Of a DNA stretch of 64,000 nt, positions 29,536 through 38,766 are shown piece after piece. The notes beneath the pieces are model-generated. The model ran no database searches and was not told the origin of the DNA. It worked only from the letters and a program-made list of their open reading frames with translations. The number at the start of each line of letters is the position of its first letter. Positions within the stretch are counted from its first letter, which is position 1. Source of the DNA: Xylanimonas protaetiae (lineage in GTDB: Bacteria > Actinomycetota > Actinomycetes > Actinomycetales > Cellulomonadaceae). The stretch spans positions 2,418,001 through 2,482,000 of the forward strand of contig NZ_CP035493.1 of NCBI RefSeq assembly GCF_004135385.1, in the 5' to 3' direction. The position numbers were made by a program, and so were the translations under genes.

Positions 29536-31326
29536 GTGGTCGCGACAAGCCCAGCCACCGGGGGTCCGTCCGTCCCGGCCAGCCCGGTGCACGGCCTGCG
29601 GGCCGATCTGACGGCCCTCGCGGTGGACCTCACGGGTCCCGGCCGCTCGGGCGTGGCCCGCCGGGCCGCCCTCGTCCAGGCCGTCACCGACCGTCTCGGC
29701 GTCCTGTACGCCCTGGCCACCGACGGCGTCGCCCCGGAGGGGCTGGCCCTCGCCGCCGTCGGCAGCCTGGCCCGCGGCGACCTCGGCCCGCTGTCCGACG
29801 TCGACCTCGTGCTCGTCCACGACGGCCGCACGCACAAGCCCGACGAGCTCGCGCAGGTCGCCGAGCGGCTCTGGTACCCGCTGTGGGACTCGGGCCTCGA
29901 CCTCGACCACGCGGTGCGGTCCCTCAACCAGACCCGGCAGGTCGCGTCCCAGGACCTGCCCGCGGCGGCCGGCTGGCTCGACGTGCGGCCCGTCGCGGGC
30001 GACGCCGTCGTCGTGCACCGGGCGGCGTCGGCGATCCTCAACGACTGGCGTGCGGCGTCCCGGCGGCGGCTGCCGGAGCTGCTGAGCTCCGCGAAGGAGC
30101 GCGCGCAGCGCGCCGGCGAGCTGGCCTACCTCATCGAGCCGGACCTCAAGGAGGCGCGCGGCGGCATCCGCGACGCCGTGCTGCTCCAGGCGCTCGCGGC
30201 GACCTGGCTCACGGACCGCCCGCACGGGGCGGTCGACCGCGCGTACACCCACCTGCTCGACGTGCGCGACACGCTCCAGGTGGTCACCCGCCGCCGCACG
30301 AACCGCCTGCTGCTCGCGGACCTCGACGAGGTGGCCGAGCGCTCCGGCTACGACGACCCCGACGAGCTGCTCGCCTCCCTCGCGGAGGCGGGGCGCGAGG
30401 TCGCGTACGCGCTCGACTCGACCGTGCGCCGCGCCCGCCAGGCGCTCCAGCCGCCGCGCCCGCCGCGCACCCTGATCGTCCGCGGCCGCCGCACGCCGCC
30501 CCTGCTGCGCTCCGTGGGGGACGGCCTCGTGGAGCACGACGGCGAGCTGGTGCTCGCGATCGACGCCCACCCGGCGTCGGACCCGGTCCTGGCGCTGCGG
30601 GCCGCGGCGACGGCCGCGCGGACGGGGCTCGTGCTCTCGCCGGTGACGGTCGGCTCGCTCGCCGCCGGGGCCCCGCTCCCGGCGCCGTGGCCCAAGGCCG
30701 CCCGCCAGGCGTTCCTCCAGCTCCTGGGCACGGGCAAGGCGCAGGTGCCGGTGTGGGAGGCGCTCGACCTCGCCGGCGTCGTCACGCAGTGGATCCCCGA
30801 GTGGGCGGGCGTGCGGAACCGGCCGCAGCGGGCCGCGATCCACCGGCACACCGTCGACCGGCACCTCGTCGAGGCGGCCGCGCGGGCGTCCGCCGTGCGG
30901 CGCGCGCTGCCCGACCCCGCGAGCGTGCGGTCCGACGTCCTGCTGCTCGCCGCGTTCCTGCACGACATCGGCAAGCGCCGCGGGGCGCTCAGCCCCGACC
31001 ACTCCGTCGAGGGTGCGCGCGTGGCGCCCGCGATCCTGGCGCGTATGGGCGTCGACGACGCCGTGGCCGCCGACGTCGTGGTGCTCGTGCGCCACCACCT
31101 GCTGCTGGCGATGCTCGCCACGCAGGCCGACCCGGAGGACCCGGCCACCGTGGCGCGGCTGCTCGACGCCCTCGGCCACCGCGCCGACCTGCTCGCCGAG
31201 CTGCGGGCGCTGACGCAGGCGGACGCGTCGAGCCTCGGGTCCAAGAACGGGTGGACGCCGTGGCGGGAGCGCCTCGTGGACGACCTCACCGAGCGTGCGC
31301 GGACCGCGCTCGGCGTCGCCCGGTAG
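29536..31326 (+). CDS. glnD: P-II uridylyl/adenylyltransferase GlnD, short form without ACT domains
   Basis: A 596-aa enzyme that modifies and demodifies GlnK. The nucleotidyltransferase motif [15 protein letters not shown] is at about 76-90 with the metal-binding Asp pair, and the HD hydrolase domain is at about 440-560 ([32 protein letters not shown]). The protein ends shortly after the HD domain ([11 protein letters not shown]), whereas typical GlnD has about 200 more residues with two ACT domains that sense glutamine. No continuation is visible in any frame before ffh. GTG 29536 is chosen because GGGAG lies upstream and the REP-like repeat precedes it; an in-frame TTG at 29497 lies in the repeat. 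Confidence 0.9.
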   Translation: MVATSPATGGPSVPASPVHGLRADLTALAVDLTGPGRSGVARRAALVQAVTDRLGVLYALATDGVAPEGLALAAVGSLARGDLGPLSDVDLVLVHDGRTHKPDELAQVAERLWYPLWDSGLDLDHAVRSLNQTRQVASQDLPAAAGWLDVRPVAGDAVVVHRAASAILNDWRAASRRRLPELLSSAKERAQRAGELAYLIEPDLKEARGGIRDAVLLQALAATWLTDRPHGAVDRAYTHLLDVRDTLQVVTRRRTNRLLLADLDEVAERSGYDDPDELLASLAEAGREVAYALDSTVRRARQALQPPRPPRTLIVRGRRTPPLLRSVGDGLVEHDGELVLAIDAHPASDPVLALRAAATAARTGLVLSPVTVGSLAAGAPLPAPWPKAARQAFLQLLGTGKAQVPVWEALDLAGVVTQWIPEWAGVRNRPQRAAIHRHTVDRHLVEAAARASAVRRALPDPASVRSDVLLLAAFLHDIGKRRGALSPDHSVEGARVAPAILARMGVDDAVAADVVVLVRHHLLLAMLATQADPEDPATVARLLDALGHRADLLAELRALTQADASSLGSKNGWTPWRERLVDDLTERARTALGVAR

Positions 31327-31370
31327 TCTGGGTCACCGTTCCCACCCGCACGACCACAAGGACCGCCCTG

Positions 31371-32963
31371 GTGTTCAACTCCCTGTCGGACCGGCTCACC
31401 GCGACCTTCAAGAACCTCCGCGGCCGGGGGCGTCTGTCCGAGGCGGACATCGACGCCACCGTGCGCGAGATCCGGCGCGCCCTGCTGGACGCCGACGTCG
31501 CCGTGCCCGTCGTGCGCGAGCTCACCGGCGCGATCCGGGAGCGGGCGCTCGGCGCCGAGGTCTCCGGCGCGCTGAACCCGGCGCAGCAGGTCGTCAAGAT
31601 CGTCAACGAGGAGCTCGTCGAGATCCTCGGCGGGGCCACCCGGACCCTGCAGCTGGCCAAGGTGCCGCCGACGGTCATCATGCTCGCGGGCCTCCAGGGT
31701 GCCGGCAAGACGACGCTCGCGGGCAAGCTCGCCCACGCGCTCAAGCAGCAGGGCCACACGCCCGTGCTCGTGGCCGCCGACCTCCAGCGCCCCAACGCCG
31801 TCACCCAGCTCTCCGTGGTGGCCGAGCGCGCGGGCGTGCCCGTCTTCGCGCCGCACCCGGGCAACCAGGGTGCCGAGACCGACCTGGTCATCGGCGACCC
31901 CGTCTCCGTCGCCCGCCAGGGTGTCGCGTTCGCCCGCGACAAGCAGCACGACGTCGTCATCGTCGACACCGCCGGCCGCCTCGGCGTCGACCAGGTGCTC
32001 ATGCAGCAGGCCGCCGACATCCGCGCCGCGATCAGCCCCGACGAGGTCCTGTTCGTCATCGACGCGATGATCGGCCAGGACGCCGTCGCCACGGCGAGCG
32101 CGTTCCTCGAGGGCGTCGACTTCACCGGCGTCGTGCTCTCCAAGCTCGACGGCGACGCGCGCGGCGGCGCGGCCCTGTCGGTCGCGAAGGTGACCGGTCG
32201 CCCGATCATGTTCGCGTCCACGGGCGAGAAGCTCACCGACTTCGAGGTCTTCCACCCGGACCGCATGGCCGGGCGCATCCTCGACATGGGCGACGTGCTC
32301 ACCCTCATCGAGCAGGCCGAGCGCGCCTTCGACGCCGAGCAGGCCGAGAAGATGGCCGCCAAGCTCAGCGAGGGCAAGGACTTCTCGCTGGCCGACTTCC
32401 TGGTGCAGATGCAGCAGATGAAGAAGCTCGGCTCGATGAAGAAGATGCTCGGCATGCTGCCCGGCATGGGCCAGATGCGTGAGCAGCTCGAGAACTTCGA
32501 CGAGCGCGAGGTCGACCGCATCGAGGCGATCATCCACTCGATGACGCCGGGCGAGCGGGAGAACCCCAAGATCATCAACGGCTCGCGCCGCGCCCGCATC
32601 GCCCGCGGTGCCGGCACGACGACGACGGCCGTCAACCAGCTGCTGGAGCGCTTCGAGGGCGCGCAGAAGATGATGCGCCAGATGGCGAAGGGCGGCGGGA
32701 TGCCCGGCATGCCGCCGATGCCGGGGATGCCCGGCGTGGGCAAGCGCGCGGGTGCCCGTCAGGCGCCGCAGAAGAAGGTCAAGGGCAAGTCGGGCAACCC
32801 GGCCAAGCGCGCCCAGCAGGAGCGCGAGCTGCTCACCAAGGCCCTCGGCGGCGGCCCCGCCGCGCCGGCGGGCTCGGCGTTCGGCGTCGGCGCCCCGAAG
32901 AAGGACGACGTCGACCTGTCCTCGCTCCAGCTCCCCGAGGGCTTCGACAAGCTGCTCGGCTGA
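31371..32963 (+). CDS. ffh: Signal recognition particle protein Ffh
   Basis: A 530-aa SRP54 GTPase that binds signal sequences and 4.5S RNA. The N domain begins MFNSLSDRLTATFKNLRGRG, G1 is GLQGAGKTT at about 106-114, and DTAGRLGVDQ, KLDGDARGGA and the closing loop follow. The M domain carries the methionine bristle (MQQMKKLGSMKKMLGML, about 346-362) and the RNA-binding ING SRRARIARG-type segment. A Met/Pro/Gly linker and a Lys-rich tail finish it. The GTG start is 45 nt after glnD. It pairs with FtsY encoded upstream. Confidence 0.97.
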   Translation: MFNSLSDRLTATFKNLRGRGRLSEADIDATVREIRRALLDADVAVPVVRELTGAIRERALGAEVSGALNPAQQVVKIVNEELVEILGGATRTLQLAKVPPTVIMLAGLQGAGKTTLAGKLAHALKQQGHTPVLVAADLQRPNAVTQLSVVAERAGVPVFAPHPGNQGAETDLVIGDPVSVARQGVAFARDKQHDVVIVDTAGRLGVDQVLMQQAADIRAAISPDEVLFVIDAMIGQDAVATASAFLEGVDFTGVVLSKLDGDARGGAALSVAKVTGRPIMFASTGEKLTDFEVFHPDRMAGRILDMGDVLTLIEQAERAFDAEQAEKMAAKLSEGKDFSLADFLVQMQQMKKLGSMKKMLGMLPGMGQMREQLENFDEREVDRIEAIIHSMTPGERENPKIINGSRRARIARGAGTTTTAVNQLLERFEGAQKMMRQMAKGGGMPGMPPMPGMPGVGKRAGARQAPQKKVKGKSGNPAKRAQQERELLTKALGGGPAAPAGSAFGVGAPKKDDVDLSSLQLPEGFDKLLG

Positions 32964-32973
32964 GCCGGGATCT

Positions 32974-33006
32974 CGCGCACCGTCCCGCCCGGCGGGACGG
33001 TGCGCG
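32974..33006 (+). terminator. Terminator after ffh
   Basis: A 15-16-bp perfect stem CGCGCACCGTCCCGCC / GGCGGGACGGTGCGCG directly after ffh. It ends 8 nt before the -10-like TAGCCT of the next gene. Confidence 0.75.
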
Positions 33007-33013
33007 CGCGGGC

Positions 33014-33019
33014 TAGCCT
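33014..33019 (+). promoter_or_regulatory. -10-like element of leaderless amidohydrolase gene
   Basis: TAGCCT with a 6-nt gap to ATG 33026, directly behind the ffh terminator. Confidence 0.5.
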
Positions 33020-33025
33020 GCGCTC

Positions 33026-34146
33026 ATGTCCGTCCCGCACGTGCCCCTGCACCTCACGGGCCGCGTGCTGCTCGACGACGACCGCGAGGCCGGCGAGCTG
33101 TTCGTCCGCGACGGGCGCATCCAGCTGACCCGGCAGTCCCCCAGGTCGGCGCGGTGCGGCGCCTCGAGGGCTTCGTCGTGCCCGGCCTCGTCGACGTGCA
33201 CTGCCACGTCGGGCTCGGGGCCGAGGGGGCCGTCGACCTCGACACGGCCGCCGCGCAGGCGCTCGCGGACCGCGACGCGGGCGTGCTGCTGGTCCGCGAC
33301 GCGGGCGCGGCGTGCGACACGAGCCCGCTCCAGGCGCGCGCCGACCTGCCGCGGCTCGTGCGCGCGGGCCGCCACCTCGCCCGCCCTCGGCGCTACCTGC
33401 GGGGCTTCGCGCGCGAGCTCGACGACGTCGCGGCGCTGCCCGCCGCCGTGCGCGACGAGGCCCGCGCGGGCGACGGCTGGGTCAAGCTCGTGGGGGACTG
33501 GATCGACCGCGCGGTGGGCGACCTCACGCCGCTGTGGCCCGGCGACGTGCTCGCGCGGGCCGTCGCCGCGGCGCACGACGAGGCCGCGCGCGTCACGGTC
33601 CACACGTTCGCGACGGAGACGGTCGACGACCTGCTCGCCGCGGGCGTCGACGGCATCGAGCACGGCACCGGCATCACGCCGGTGCAGGCCGAGGTGCTCG
33701 CCGAGCGCGGCACGCCCGTCACGCCGACGCTCCTCCAGGTCGAGCGGTTCGCCGAGATCGCCGACCAGGCCGAGGCCCGCTACCCGGTCTACGCGCGCCG
33801 CATGCGCGCGATGCACGCCCGCCGCTTCGCGCAGGTCCGCATGCTGCACGACGCCGGGGTGCCGCTGCTGGTGGGCACCGACGCCGGCGGCACGCTGGGC
33901 CACGGCCGCGTCGCCGACGAGTGCGCCCTCCTGGTGGAGGCCGGCGTCCCCGCCGCCGACGTCGTCGCCGCCGCAACCTGGCGGGCGCGGCGCCTGCTCG
34001 GGTTCGGCGCCGTCGACGACGGGGCGAGCGCGGACCTGGTCGTCTACCCGGACGACCCGCGCGCCGACGTCCGGGTGCTGCGGCACCCCGTGGCCGTCGT
34101 GCTGCGCGGGCAGGTCGTCGCCGGGAGCGCCCTCCACGGCGGGTGA
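33026..34146 (+). pseudogene. Amidohydrolase family protein, frameshifted
   Basis: A metal-dependent TIM-barrel hydrolase of the imidazolonepropionase-like group. The first frame gives the N-terminal beta-sandwich strand ([26 protein letters not shown]). After the CCCCC run at 33138-33142 the reading continues in another frame with the metal motif VDVHCHVG, then [16 protein letters not shown] and the late Asp in [11 protein letters not shown]. Adding one C gives an uninterrupted 373-aa protein; the span is one base short of a multiple of three. All metal ligands are conserved, so a homopolymer error is likelier than decay. The substrate is unknown. Confidence 0.85.
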
Positions 34147-34202
34147 CGGCCGGTCGCGCGTGCGGCCCGGGCGCGGGGTGCGCGGGCTCACGCGCCCTCC
34201 GG

Positions 34203-34360
34203 TTGGGGACGGGCGCCGTCGTCTGGCACAATGTCCGGGTACTCGGCGTGCCCAGGCCCCTCTCTCCTGCGCATCGTCCAGTCCAGATCCTCTACCACGC
34301 CCCGGCCCCACGGGGTGGTGCCGAGGGTCGCCCATCCCAGAACCAGGAGTGACCACAACA
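34203..34360 (+). promoter_or_regulatory. rpsP promoter and leader
   Basis: TTGGGG (34203-34208) and CACAAT (34227-34232) with an 18-bp spacer precede a leader of about 120 nt that ends in AGGAG before the GTG. The leader holds a weak CCCCGGCCCCACGGGG hairpin and no gene. Confidence 0.5.
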
Positions 34361-34792
34361 GTGGCCGTCAAGATTCGCCTCAAGCGCCTCGGCAAGATCC
34401 GGGCCCCGTACTACCGCGTCGTCGTCGCGGACTCGCGCACCAAGCGCGATGGCCGCGTCATCGAGGAGATCGGCAAGTACCACCCGACCGAGGAGCCCTC
34501 GCTCATCGAGATCACCTCGGAGCGTGCGCAGTACTGGCTCGGCGTCGGCGCGCAGCCGACCGAGCAGGTCCTCGCCCTCCTCAAGGTGACGGGTGACTGG
34601 CAGAAGTTCAAGGGTCTCCCGGGCGCCGAGGGCACCCTGCGGACCAAGGGCGACAAGGTCGACGCCGCCACGGCCGTCGAGGCTGTCGCCGCCGAGGCCG
34701 AGAAGGTCAAGGCCAAGGCCGCCGAGGCCAAGGCTGCCGCTCCGGCCGCCGAGGTTGCCGACGAGTCGGCTGAGGCCGAGGCCGAGGCCTGA
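34361..34792 (+). CDS. rpsP: 30S ribosomal protein S16
   Basis: A 143-aa ribosomal protein of the small subunit. The core [20 protein letters not shown] (residues 3-22), IEEIGKYHP and [12 protein letters not shown] are typical. The C-terminal 50 residues are an Ala/Glu/Lys-rich extension (for example [17 protein letters not shown]), common in actinobacterial S16 and absent in E. coli. GTG is preceded by AGGAG. Its stop overlaps the start of khpA by one base (TGATG), heading the rpsP-khpA-rimM-trmD group. Confidence 0.97.
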   Translation: MAVKIRLKRLGKIRAPYYRVVVADSRTKRDGRVIEEIGKYHPTEEPSLIEITSERAQYWLGVGAQPTEQVLALLKVTGDWQKFKGLPGAEGTLRTKGDKVDAATAVEAVAAEAEKVKAKAAEAKAAAPAAEVADESAEAEAEA

Positions 34793-35031
34793 TGCTCGCC
34801 GAGGCCCTCGAGCACCTGGTGCGCGGCATCGTGGACAACCCGGACGACGTCCAGGTGACCGCGAAGCCGCTGCGCCGCGGTGACCTGCTCGAGGTCCGCG
34901 TGCACCCGGACGACCTGGGCCGAGTGATCGGCCGGGGCGGCCGGACCGCCAAGGCGCTGCGCACCGTCGTCGGTGCGCTCGCCGCGGACGGCCCGGTCCG
35001 CGTCGACGTCGTCGACGTCGACCGCCGCTGA
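34792..35031 (+). CDS. khpA: KH-domain RNA-binding protein KhpA
   Basis: A 79-aa single KH domain. The GxxG-type RNA-binding loop is GRVIGRGGRTAKALR (about residues 43-57). The family, known also as UPF0109, sits between rpsP and rimM in gram-positive bacteria and forms an RNA chaperone with KhpB. It overlaps rpsP by one base, so expression is coupled. A long hairpin follows 10 nt after the stop. Confidence 0.93.
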   Translation: MLAEALEHLVRGIVDNPDDVQVTAKPLRRGDLLEVRVHPDDLGRVIGRGGRTAKALRTVVGALAADGPVRVDVVDVDRR

Positions 35032-35041
35032 GCAAGCCCGT

Positions 35042-35080
35042 CCGACGGGGCCCGATCCACACCGGATCGGGCCCCGTCGG
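35042..35080 (+). terminator. 17-bp hairpin between khpA and rimM
   Basis: A perfect stem CCGACGGGGCCCGATCC / GGATCGGGCCCCGTCGG with an ACACC loop. It lies inside what is normally one operon, 23 nt before rimM, so it may act as an attenuator that lowers rimM-trmD relative to rpsP. Confidence 0.7.
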
Positions 35081-35103
35081 CATTCACTCTGGAAGGCACT
35101 GAC

Positions 35104-35649
35104 ATGCAGTTGGTGGTAGCGAAGATCGGGCGCGCGCACTCCCTGCGCGGCGAGGTCGTGCTCGACGTGCGCACCGACGACCCCGAGACGCGGCTCGCCG
35201 TGGGCGAGGTGCTCGCCACCGAACCGCCCGAGGCCGGCCCGCTCACGGTGCTGAGCCGCCGCCTGCACCAGGACCGCTGGCTCGTGAAGTTCGCCGAGGT
35301 GGCCGACCGCTCGGCCGCCGAGGCGCTGCGCGGCGTCGAGCTCGTCGTCGAGGCCGACGCGTCCGACGAGGAGGACGCCTGGTACCCGCACGAGCTGCGC
35401 GGCCTGCGCGTCGAGCTGCTCGACGGCACCGTCGTCGGGGAGGTCGTGGCGCTCGAGCACCTGCCCGCGCACGACGCGCTGCTGGTCAAGGAGACGAGCG
35501 GCGCGCGCACCCTCGTCCCGTTCGTCACCGCGATCGTGCCCGTCGTCGACGTCGCGGGCGGTCGCGTCGTCCTCGACCCGCCGGGCGGCCTGCTCGCCTC
35601 CGACGCCGCGAACCTCGTCGTCTCCGACGAGACGCGCGGGGAGGACTAG
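35104..35649 (+). CDS. rimM: Ribosome maturation factor RimM
   Basis: A 181-aa factor for 30S assembly that binds S19. The N-terminal beta-barrel begins [20 protein letters not shown], with the usual GRAHSLRGE signature, and the PRC-barrel domain follows [16 protein letters not shown]. Ends with the typical [27 protein letters not shown] precedes the ATG. The stop overlaps the trmD GTG start by one base. Confidence 0.95.
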   Translation: MQLVVAKIGRAHSLRGEVVLDVRTDDPETRLAVGEVLATEPPEAGPLTVLSRRLHQDRWLVKFAEVADRSAAEALRGVELVVEADASDEEDAWYPHELRGLRVELLDGTVVGEVVALEHLPAHDALLVKETSGARTLVPFVTAIVPVVDVAGGRVVLDPPGGLLASDAANLVVSDETRGED

Positions 35650-36431
35650 TGCGCGTCGACGTCGTCACCGTCTTCCCCGACTACCTGGCCGCCCTCGACC
35701 TGTCGCTCATCGGCAAGGCCCGCCAGGCGGGCCTGCTCGACCTGCGCGTCCACGACCTGCGCGACTGGACCACGGACCGCCACCGCACCGTGGACGACAC
35801 CCCGTTCGGCGGCGGAGCGGGCATGGTCATGCGCCCGGACGTGTGGGGGACCGCCCTGGACGACGTCCTCGGCGAGGACGGGCACCTGGTGATCCCGACG
35901 CCGTCCGGCGAGGTGTTCACGCAGCGGCACGCCGAGGCGCTGGCGACCGAGCAGCACCTGGTGTTCGCGTGCGGGCGCTACGAGGGCATCGACGCGCGCG
36001 TCGCGGAGCACTACCGGGCGGCGGGCCGCCGGGTGAGCGAGCTGTCCATCGGCGACTACGTGCTCAACGGCGGCGAGGTCGCCACGCTCGTCATGGTCGA
36101 GGCCGTCGGGCGGCTGCTGCCCGGCGTCGTCGGGAACCCGGAGTCCCTCGTCGAGGAGTCGCACGGGGCGGCCGGGCTGCTGGAGTACCCCGTGTACACC
36201 AAGCCTCCCGTGTGGGACGAGCACGAGATCCCCGAGGTGCTGCTGAGCGGGCACCACGCCAAGATCGCGCGCTGGCGCCGCGACCGGGCGCTCGAGCGCA
36301 CGGCCGCGCGGCGGCCGGACATGATCGCCGCGCTCGACGTCGCGGGGCTCGACAAGCACGACGTCGCGAAGCTCGCGGAGCTCGGGTGGGCCGTCGTCGA
36401 CGGGGGGCTGGCGCGCGCCGCCGCGCTGTGA
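35649..36431 (+). CDS. trmD: tRNA (guanine-N1)-methyltransferase TrmD
   Basis: A 260-aa SPOUT methyltransferase that makes m1G37 in tRNAs using S-adenosylmethionine. The N-terminal [29 protein letters not shown] (about residues 50-64), the trefoil-knot strands [13 protein letters not shown] and [16 protein letters not shown], and C-terminal [14 protein letters not shown] are all present. It starts with GTG overlapping the rimM stop (TAGTG). It is followed by the structured rplS leader. Confidence 0.97.
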   Translation: MRVDVVTVFPDYLAALDLSLIGKARQAGLLDLRVHDLRDWTTDRHRTVDDTPFGGGAGMVMRPDVWGTALDDVLGEDGHLVIPTPSGEVFTQRHAEALATEQHLVFACGRYEGIDARVAEHYRAAGRRVSELSIGDYVLNGGEVATLVMVEAVGRLLPGVVGNPESLVEESHGAAGLLEYPVYTKPPVWDEHEIPEVLLSGHHAKIARWRRDRALERTAARRPDMIAALDVAGLDKHDVAKLAELGWAVVDGGLARAAAL

Positions 36432-36451
36432 CCCATCTCTGCCTGGGCTGA

Positions 36452-36640
36452 TTGGGTGCCGCGGGGCGCCCTGTGGCAAGATTGTCCGTTGGTGCGCCCG
36501 CGGTCGGTTCTGCGGTTGTCGTGACATCTCTGCCACAGGGGAGACGACGTGTGCACCGGCTTCACCATCCAAAGCCTCACCCGCGCGTCCCTGCGCGGGC
36601 CTGACATGCGCCTGACCTGTGGCAGGCGGGGAGAACGATC
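36452..36640 (+). promoter_or_regulatory. rplS promoter and structured leader
   Basis: The 209-nt gap before rplS holds TTGGGT (36452-36457) and CAAGAT (36477-36482) as a possible promoter, then a leader in which CTGCCACAGG (36530-36539) pairs perfectly with CCTGTGGCAG (36616-36625), just before the GGGGAG ribosome-binding site. An inner hairpin CCCGCGC / GCGCGGG lies at 36580-36599. A third related copy, CCTGTGGCAA, overlaps the promoter at 36470-36479. The fold is a candidate L19 autoregulatory structure. Confidence 0.55.
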
Positions 36641-36997
36641 ATGCACAAGCTCGACTTCGTCGACGCGGCGTCGCTGCGCTCCGACATCCCGGACTTCCGC
36701 GCCGGTGACACCGTCAAGGTCAACGTCAAGGTCGTCGAGGGCAACCGCTCGCGCGTCCAGGCGTTCCAGGGCGTCTGCATCGGCCGCTCGGGTGGCGGCG
36801 TCCGCGAGACGTTCACCGTCCGCAAGATCAGCTTCGGCGTCGGCGTGGAGCGTACGTTCCCGCTGCACGCCCCGACGATCGACTCGCTCGAGCTCGTGAC
36901 CCGCGGTGACGTGCGTCGCGCCAAGCTCTACTACCTGCGCGCGCTGCGCGGCAAGAAGGCGAAGATCAAGGAGAAGCGCGACAACACGGCTCGCTGA
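36641..36997 (+). CDS. rplS: 50S ribosomal protein L19
   Basis: A 118-aa large-subunit protein at the 30S-50S interface. Diagnostic stretches are [53 protein letters not shown] and the C-terminal [19 protein letters not shown], each matching the family. ATG 36641 follows GGGGAGAA. It has its own promoter and leader after trmD and a strong terminator behind it. Confidence 0.97.
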   Translation: MHKLDFVDAASLRSDIPDFRAGDTVKVNVKVVEGNRSRVQAFQGVCIGRSGGGVRETFTVRKISFGVGVERTFPLHAPTIDSLELVTRGDVRRAKLYYLRALRGKKAKIKEKRDNTAR

Positions 36998-37013
36998 GCC
37001 CGTTCCGCCTCCT

Positions 37014-37055
37014 CACCGACGGGCGGTCCTCCTCCAGGAGGGCCGCCCGTCGGTG
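37014..37055 (+). terminator. Terminator after rplS
   Basis: A 19-bp stem (arm CACCGACGGGCGGTCCTCC against GGAGGGCCGCCCGTCGGTG) with a TCCA loop and one G-U pair, 16 nt after the stop. Confidence 0.8.
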
Positions 37056-37115
37056 TTCCCGGGCCACGGCGGCGCCGGGAACGTGACCTGGGCAACCGTG
37101 ACACAATCCGTCCCC

Positions 37116-37886
37116 GTGACCCACCCTCAGCCCGGACCCGAGCCCACGCCCACCGACGCGCGGCCCGCGCCGGCCGGGCGCCCCGGCTCGCGGGAGACCC
37201 GCCGCCGGCGGGGCGTGGGGGCCAGCCTGCTGCGCGAGACGGCGGTCATCGTGGTCAGCGCGCTCGCGCTGTCGTGGCTCATCAAGACGCTGCTGGTACA
37301 GGCCTTCCTCATCCCGAGCGGGTCCATGCACGACACGCTCGTCGAGGGGGACCGCGTGATGGTCTCGCGCCTCGTGCCGCGCGTCTTCGACCTGCACCGC
37401 GGCGACATCGTCGTGTTCAAGGACCCGGACCACTGGCTCCGGGGCTACGTGACGCCGGACCGCGGCCCTCTCGGCGACGCGATGGTCACCGCGCTCACCG
37501 CGGTGGGGCTGATGCCGCAGGACTCCGGCGAGCACCTCATCAAGCGCGTCATCGGCCTGCCCGGCGACCACGTGAGCAGCGAGGGCGGTCCCGGGGCGAA
37601 GGTGCTGGTCAACGGCGTGCCCATCACCGAGACCGCGTACATCGAACCGGGATCGATGCCCAGCGAGGTGCCGTTCGACGTCGTCGTGCCCGACGGGAAG
37701 CTGTGGGTCATGGGCGACAACCGGCAGGACTCGGCCGACTCCCGGGCGCACCAGGGCACCCCGGGCGGCGGGTTCGTGCCGGTCGACGACGTGGTGGGCA
37801 CGGCGTTCGCGACGGTGTGGCCGCTGACCCGCATGACGTGGCACAGCAACCCGGGCGACGTGTTCGCGCAGGTACCCGCCCCGTGA
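37116..37886 (+). CDS. lepB: Signal peptidase I (first tandem copy)
   Basis: A 256-aa membrane serine protease that cleaves signal peptides of exported proteins. A Pro-rich cytoplasmic N-terminus is followed by one membrane helix (about residues 39-60). The catalytic Ser is in IPSGSMHDTL, the catalytic Lys in IKRVIGLPGDHV, and box E is GDNRQDSADSRAH. GTG 37116 is chosen because CACAAT ends 8 nt upstream; an in-frame GTG exists at 37098. The next gene is a close paralogue, and even the start regions align, so a local duplication is evident. Confidence 0.94.
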   Translation: MTHPQPGPEPTPTDARPAPAGRPGSRETRRRRGVGASLLRETAVIVVSALALSWLIKTLLVQAFLIPSGSMHDTLVEGDRVMVSRLVPRVFDLHRGDIVVFKDPDHWLRGYVTPDRGPLGDAMVTALTAVGLMPQDSGEHLIKRVIGLPGDHVSSEGGPGAKVLVNGVPITETAYIEPGSMPSEVPFDVVVPDGKLWVMGDNRQDSADSRAHQGTPGGGFVPVDDVVGTAFATVWPLTRMTWHSNPGDVFAQVPAP

Positions 37887-37986
37887 CGCCCGAGCCGGGC
37901 GCGCCCGCGCGCGCGGCCTGCGCGGGTCTGGGTGCCCCGCCGGCCGCGGGCGATGCGAGAGTGGTTCCGTGACAGAATCCGACCCC

Positions 37987-38766
37987 GTGACGCAGCCGCA
38001 GCCCCTGCCCGAGCCCGACGGGCACGGAACCCCCCACGACGTGGCCGGCCCGGGCAACGCCCGGCACGCGGCGGAGTCGAAGGGCGCGGGGTCGACGGGC
38101 ATGGGACTGCTGCGCGAGACCGCGATCATCGTGGTCAGCGCGCTCGTGCTGTCGTGGCTCATCAAGACGCTGCTGGTCCAGGCGTTCTTCATCCCCAGCC
38201 CGTCGATGCACGACACGCTCGTCGAGGGCGACCGCGTCATGGTCTCGCGCCTCGTGCCGCGCGTGCTCGACATCCACCGCGGCGACATCGTCGTGTTCAA
38301 GGACCCGGGCGGCTGGCTCGGGACGTACGTGCCACCGGACCACGGACCCCTCGGCAACGCGGTCGTCGAGGGCCTCACGATCGTCGGCCTCATGCCGCAG
38401 GACTCCGGCGAGCACCTCATCAAGCGCGTCATCGGCGTGCCCGGCGACCACGTGACCTGCGCGGGCGGTCCCGACGCGAAGATCGAGGTCAACGGGGTGG
38501 CCATCACGGAGACCGCGTACCTCAAGCCCGGCTCGATGCCCAGCGAGACGGCGTTCGACGTCGTCGTGCCGGACGGCATGCTGTTCGTCCTCGGCGACAA
38601 CCGGCAGAACTCCGCCGACTCCCGGGCCCACCTCGGCAACCCGGGCGGCGGGTTCGTGCCGGTCGACAACGTCGTCGGGACGGCGTTCGCGACCGTGTGG
38701 CCCTTCTCGCGCGCGACGTGGCACCGCAACCCGGGCGACGTGTTCGCCCAGGTGCCGGCGCCATGA
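37987..38766 (+). CDS. lepB: Signal peptidase I (second tandem copy)
   Basis: A 259-aa paralogue of the preceding gene, with high identity from the membrane helix to the end. Catalytic Ser in [10 protein letters not shown], catalytic Lys in [12 protein letters not shown] and box [14 protein letters not shown] are intact, so both copies should be active. Differences cluster in the N-terminal tail, the [17 protein letters not shown] loop and a Cys in [10 protein letters not shown] that the first copy lacks. GTG 37987 has CAGAAT 8 nt before its gap; GTG 37969 is an alternative start. Its stop overlaps the rnhB start (ATGA). Confidence 0.93.
   Translation: MTQPQPLPEPDGHGTPHDVAGPGNARHAAESKGAGSTGMGLLRETAIIVVSALVLSWLIKTLLVQAFFIPSPSMHDTLVEGDRVMVSRLVPRVLDIHRGDIVVFKDPGGWLGTYVPPDHGPLGNAVVEGLTIVGLMPQDSGEHLIKRVIGVPGDHVTCAGGPDAKIEVNGVAITETAYLKPGSMPSETAFDVVVPDGMLFVLGDNRQNSADSRAHLGNPGGGFVPVDNVVGTAFATVWPFSRATWHRNPGDVFAQVPAP

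Noticed and set aside
37116-38766. Tandem lepB copies as an assembly duplication
   Set aside because: The copies differ at many positions, including loops and N-terminal tails, so they are genuine paralogues.
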